Positions 58,445 to 64,000 of a stretch of 64,000 nucleotides of DNA are shown here, piece after piece. The stretch is from contig JAENYE010000004.1 of the NCBI GenBank assembly GCA_016841955.1, positions 156,347 to 220,346 of the forward strand. The letters are read 5' to 3'. The position numbers were made by a program, and so were the translations under genes. The notes beneath the pieces are model-generated. The model had not been told where the DNA came from, made no database searches, and was given only the letters and a program-made list of their open reading frames with translations. Position 1 is the first letter of the stretch; every line of letters begins with the position of its first letter. The DNA is from Methanobacteriota archaeon. GTDB taxonomy: Archaea > Halobacteriota > Methanomicrobia > Methanomicrobiales > Methanoculleaceae.

Positions 58445-60731
58445 GATTTCATCCCCACGCATGTGGGGAACTCTTCGCCAGTGCCAAAAGGAGCACAAAG
58501 GCGTTCGGTTCATCCCCACGCATGTGGGGAACTCCACTTCGGGCATACGTACCCGATGCTGTGATACGGTTCATCCCCACGCATGTGGGGAACTCCGGGC
58601 TCGGCATGGCGGCACCCTCGATATCCTCGGTTCATCCCCACGCATGTGGGGAACTCAGGGTAGGAGGATCACATACCGCGAGCGATGTCGGTTCATCCCC
58701 ACGCATGTGGGGAACTCCTGTCCCGAACGGCCAGAGTGTGGAGGGGCGACGGTTCATCCCCACGCATGTGGGGAACTCTACACCGTTGCCGGCGTGCCGC
58801 TCGTCCGGTTCGGTTCATCCCCACGCATGTGGGGAACTCATCAAGCTGGCGGAGAACTGGTTCGCCTGGGGCGGTTCATCCCCACGCATGTGGGGAACTC
58901 ATCGTGCACGAACGGAAAATCGCAGAACACGTCGGTTCATCCCCACGCATGTGGGGAACTCAACTCCCAATCGCAGAGGGGCACGACGCCTGTCGGTTCA
59001 TCCCCACGCATGTGGGGAACTCCCGGTGTCGGGCAGGGTGATGACGAAGGCCCGCGGTTCATCCCCACGCATGTGGGGAACTCTCCCACAGGCCAGCGGA
59101 TTCAGGGGTCAATTCCGGTTCATCCCCACGCATGTGGGGAACTCTATGAGAATCCTCATCTCCCTCCCCTCCGTGTCGGTTCATCCCCACGCATGTGGGG
59201 AACTCTTCTCGACGGTCTCAGGGTCCGAGTTCCGATACGGTTCATCCCCACGCATGTGGGGAACTCCGCGTCGACCTCATCCAGCCATTCGCGGATCTCG
59301 GTTCATCCCCACGCATGTGGGGAACTCGGCATCAGAGTCCCGTCCGCCATCTCGATCACCGGTTCATCCCCACGCATGTGGGGAACTCCCGGTACCGCGC
59401 GATCTTCTCCTGTTTCCTTTCGGTTCATCCCCACGCATGTGGGGAACTCTGAGCGAAAAACGGATCTGCCTGTGCGGATCTCGGTTCATCCCCACGCATG
59501 TGGGGAACTCCTAAACTTCCGGCCTGCGCTTCTGCTGCTCCTCGGTTCATCCCCACGCATGTGGGGAACTCCACCACCACCGCCACAAACACCGAAGAAG
59601 TCTCGGTTCATCCCCACGCATGTGGGGAACTCGAGCCGATGCTCGTCATGCGCGACCCGATGGTCGGTTCATCCCCACGCATGTGGGGAACTCCAGCGCC
59701 ATGAGTTTGCCCCGGTAGGCCGGGTCGGTTCATCCCCACGCATGTGGGGAACTCATCGAGGCGCTCGTGGACCCTACGGGGCGGCTCGGTTCATCCCCAC
59801 GCATGTGGGGAACTCGGTGCCCATGAACTCCGAGGACTTCCCGCAGTCGGTTCATCCCCACGCATGTGGGGAACTCGCGGCGGGGGACATCACGACCACG
59901 ACGATCGTCCGGTTCATCCCCACGCATGTGGGGAACTCGGGAACCTATCGCTACGGTAGTCTTCTACGTGCGGTTCATCCCCACGCATGTGGGGAACTCC
60001 CCACACGACCATCACAAAGCGCAACGATTTTCGGTTCATCCCCACGCATGTGGGGAACTCGTCCTCGTCGCAGGGTTTGGTCTCCTTCTCCTCGGTTCAT
60101 CCCCACGCATGTGGGGAACTCACCCTCTCCGCACATCCTTAGTTAAGGATCCCCGGTTCATCCCCACGCATGTGGGGAACTCTCAATCGTGATCACCCTT
60201 GACTCTAAGAGAATCGGTTCATCCCCACGCATGTGGGGAACTCCCACCCGCCGCGCGTCACCCGCATCCATTCGCCGGTTCATCCCCACGCATGTGGGGA
60301 ACTCCAGAGCCCAAAAAACATAGAATCAGCTCTATACGGTTCATCCCCACGCATGTGGGGAACTCATAGTTTAAAACTGGATAAAGGGAGGTAGGTACGG
60401 TTCATCCCCACGCATGTGGGGAACTCATAAACGTTACGCTTATGCCCGTCCTACTTCCCGGTTCATCCCCACGCATGTGGGGAACTCCCAGTATTCGTGA
60501 GTTTTGCATTCCTCATGCTCGGTTCATCCCCACGCATGTGGGGAACTCTCGCTGGGGGCATCGTGATCTGGGTCTGGCCTCGGTTCATCCCCACGCATGT
60601 GGGGAACTCCGGTGCAGAGGGAGGAGAGGCCGGGCATCAGGCGGTTCATCCCCACGCATGTGGGGAACTCCCTGGTCGACAAGGCCTGGAAGTCCCGCAA
60701 GGCGGTTCATCCCCACGCATGTGGGGAACTC
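58445..60731 (-). CRISPR. CRISPR array 2, type I-E, 38 repeats
   Basis: Thirty-eight 29-bp repeats with 37 spacers, of which 36 are 32 bp and one (59877-59909) is 33 bp. On the plus strand each repeat starts CGGTTCATCCCCACGC and ends ATGTGGGGAACTC. On the minus strand it reads GAGTTCCCC...GATGAACCG. The hairpin pairs CCCCAC with GTGGGG (6 bp, loop of four). The leftmost repeat is decayed at its 5' end (GATTTCATCC), marking the left as the trailer. The leader and the newest spacers are on the right. The spacer at 58779-58810 overlaps a spacer of array 1 by 21 nt. Confidence 0.98.
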
Positions 60732-60860
60732 TCTTCTCCTTATTATCCCCGGAAGGATGGTTCCTTCCATCCGGGTCATTTCTCTGAGGAAAACCCTCCG
60801 TTACCGGAGGGCATATCATTACTCTCATCGCAATACCATATCACGGTTCTGGTGCCGTCC
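60732..60860 (-). promoter_or_regulatory. leader of CRISPR array 2
   Basis: The leader begins TCTTCTCCTTATTATCCCC, nearly the same as array 1. It carries the palindrome GGAAGGA-TGGT-TCCTTCC at 60751-60768, part of a longer imperfect palindrome with CCCGGA and TCCGGG ends (60748-60775). A second hairpin CCCTCCG-TTAC-CGGAGGG is at 60794-60811. No clear TATA box is seen. Confidence 0.7.
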
Positions 60861-61320
60861 GGCGTGTGCAGACGGAGCTAGTGCGAGAGCAGCGGCAGTT
60901 CTTCAGCGAGGCAGACGGCATGATTGAATAAAGAGGTGCCGCACTTGGACTTTCCACCCCTCTCCGCCTTGAACAGTCCGCGACCAGCAACGGAGCTCCT
61001 GCAGGTATCTCATGCCCTTGCTCTTCTGCGAGTCTGACTTCAGCTCATCAGGTAGCATGATGCATGGCCTGTTAGATCGTATATGCCCAGAACCGACACC
61101 CACCCCTTCGCGCGATACCCCGTCCCGGCCGGAAACCCCAAACCCCGATCTTCCCATCCCGGCACCGGCCGCCGGACCGCTCTCCCCGGCTGCCCATCCG
61201 CCGGAAACCTCCGGGTAGATGCACACCCCGGCATGGCCGCCGCACCTTCCGGTACGGTTCCGGCAACTATTCCCGGGAGATACTCCACTGCCGAATCCGG
61301 CCCCTCAACCAGAATGTTGA
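60861..61320. other. gene-free region before acs
   Basis: I see no gene here. A minus-strand open frame (60903-61226) ends in a charged segment (LPDELKSDSQKSKGMRYLQEL) that could be a relic of a protein, but nothing supports it as intact. C-rich sequence between 61090 and 61290 has no repeats. Confidence 0.4.
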
Positions 61321-61346
61321 TATAAAATACATTATTAATAATGTAT
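61321..61346 (+). promoter_or_regulatory. acs promoter with palindromic operator
   Basis: The TATA box TATAAAATA (61321-61329) is followed at once by the perfect 20-bp palindrome ATACATTATTAATAATGTAT (61327-61346). The site fills the space between the TATA box and the expected transcription start near 61350. It is well placed for repression of acs. Confidence 0.7.
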
Positions 61347-61361
61347 AATAGGGGAAATCGG

Positions 61362-63260
<1,899 letters not shown>

Positions 63261-63271
63261 ACAACCAACTA

Positions 63272-63279
63272 TTTATATA
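63272..63279 (+). promoter_or_regulatory. TATA box of tbp
   Basis: TTTATATA lies 12 bp after the acs stop and about 26 bp before the tbp ATG. Transcription would start at or next to the start codon, so the mRNA is probably leaderless. Confidence 0.65.
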
Positions 63280-63301
63280 CTTTTTTAAGCATCTTATAAA
63301 T

Positions 63302-63865
63302 ATGAATGAGCACAAACCAGAGGAGTCCCTCAAGATAGAAAATATCGTTGCTTCGGCGAAAGTGACTGATTCTCTTGATCTCCCCTCGCTTGCCTCCCAG
63401 CTGAAGGACGCGGAATACAATAAAAAGCGGTTCCCCGGCGTCGTTCTCCGGATGCAGGACCCGAAGATCGCTGCGCTCGTCTTCGGATCCGGGAAGGTCG
63501 TCCTGACCGGTGCAAAGAGCATCGACAGCCTCTCGCGGGGTCTGCAGATCCTCGGCGACCAGTTGCGGGCGCTCGGCATCGACATCCCCGAAGACCTGAC
63601 CTACAAGATCCAGAATATCGTCACATCCGCGGACCTCGGGACGCCGATCAACTTGAATAAGATTGCCGTGGGCTTCAACCTGGACAAGATCGAGTACGAA
63701 CCCGAGCAGTTTCCCGGGCTGGTCTACCGGCTCGACGACCCGAAGGTGGTCGTCCTCCTCTTCGGGTCCGGCAAACTGATCATCACGGGCGGCAAGCAGC
63801 CCGAAGATGCCAGGCGGGCGGTACGGCGGATCCTCTCCGAACTCTCCAGTCTCGGACTCATCTGA
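63302..63865 (+). CDS. tbp: TATA-box-binding protein
   Basis: A 187-residue general transcription factor that binds TATA boxes and recruits TFB and RNA polymerase. It has the two direct repeats of the saddle fold: LKIENIVASAKVTDSLDLPSLA...FPGVVLRMQDPKIAALVFGSGKVVLTGAKS and YKIQNIVTSADLGTPINLNKIA...FPGLVYRLDDPKVVVLLFGSGKLIITGGKQ. The intercalating Phe residues lie in the FPGVV and FPGLV segments. Length and sequence are typical of archaeal TBP, and the usual short acidic tail is reduced. Confidence 0.98.
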   Translation: MNEHKPEESLKIENIVASAKVTDSLDLPSLASQLKDAEYNKKRFPGVVLRMQDPKIAALVFGSGKVVLTGAKSIDSLSRGLQILGDQLRALGIDIPEDLTYKIQNIVTSADLGTPINLNKIAVGFNLDKIEYEPEQFPGLVYRLDDPKVVVLLFGSGKLIITGGKQPEDARRAVRRILSELSSLGLI

Positions 63866-63898
63866 ACTCAGTTAAATAGCCTCCTCTCTTTTTGAGTC

Positions 63899-64000
63899 CG
63901 TAAGGGCCTTAGGGCCGTCGATCTCGTAAGGGCCTTAGGGCCGTCGATCTCGTAAGGGCCTTAGGGCCGTCGATCTCGTAAGGGCCTTAGGGCCGTCGAT
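63899..64000. repeat. 26-bp tandem repeat, at least four copies
   Basis: The unit reads CGTAAGGGCCTTAGGGCC followed by GTCGATCT and repeats without change at 63899, 63925, 63951 and 63977, running off the window. Each unit contains TAAGG-G-CCTTA and paired GGCC/GGCC stretches, so it can form hairpins. It starts just after a T-rich stretch downstream of tbp. There are no spacers, so it is not a CRISPR array. Confidence 0.9.

Noticed and set aside
58320..60146. Open frame of about 600 codons with repeated [16 protein letters not shown] and IPTHVGNS segments
   Set aside because: It is the CRISPR array read in three frames because the 61-bp period is not a multiple of three. It is not a repeat protein.
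60903..61226. Minus-strand frame with a charged C-terminal segment, possibly a transposase relic
   Set aside because: No catalytic motif, no terminal repeats and no recognised relative; kept only as a note in the spacer description.
63899..64000. Possible third CRISPR array
   Set aside because: The units are directly abutting with no spacers and do not resemble the I-E repeats.

Overview
The window is a GC-rich archaeal chromosome segment that looks like a Methanomicrobiales methanogen, most likely Methanoculleus or a close relative (inference). The evidence is a TATA-binding protein, transcription factor S, a Hef helicase-nuclease, archaeal Clp1 kinase, Pth2, TruD, archaeosortase A, a geranylgeranyl reductase, an archaeal riboflavin-pathway reductase and CDP-archaeol-type chemistry, combined with bacterial-type DNA gyrase and AMP-forming acetyl-CoA synthetase. 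Many genes have TATA boxes 25-35 bp before the start and several appear leaderless.

Layout. 1-12 kb: DNA repair (endonuclease III-like), NAD synthetase, a sensor kinase followed by a Usp-Usp-acetyltransferase fusion, a phosphodiesterase, exported and membrane proteins, and Clp1 kinase. 12-18 kb: anion permease, then a phosphate block with a divergent PhoU-type regulator and a PstC-PstA fusion, PstB and PhoU. 18-29 kb: DUF389 protein, rhodanese, UPF0173 hydrolase, a helix-turn-helix protein, glyS-hef and small conserved genes. 29-34 kb: gyrB-gyrA. 34-37 kb: a cbiMNOQ cobalt/nickel ECF transporter with an operator-like direct repeat at its TATA box. 37-44 kb: lipid, tRNA, cofactor and surface-anchoring genes and TFS. 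44-47 kb: serpin lipoprotein and an Xre-IrrE peptidase/PIN pair. 47-61 kb: a complete type I-E CRISPR-Cas locus. 61-64 kb: acs, tbp and a 26-bp tandem repeat running off the end.

The CRISPR locus is the main accessory system. One minus-strand operon (cas3-cse1-cse2-cas7-cas5-cas6e-cas1-cas2) lies between two arrays of 26 and 38 repeats, both read from the minus strand. Their leaders sit at the right-hand ends and share a palindrome. The two arrays have different repeat hairpins. They also hold two spacers that overlap by 21 nt, which lets part of the target and one PAM candidate be read directly. A stand-alone DEDDh exonuclease gene ends inside the terminal degenerate repeat of array 1, recalling the DnaQ domains fused to Cas2 in some I-E systems.

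Intergenic spaces of more than 300 bp mostly hold a dispersed family of short hairpins, many with CTTCGG loops, plus a 152-bp element with 11-bp terminal inverted repeats. No tRNA, rRNA or insertion sequence was recognised.
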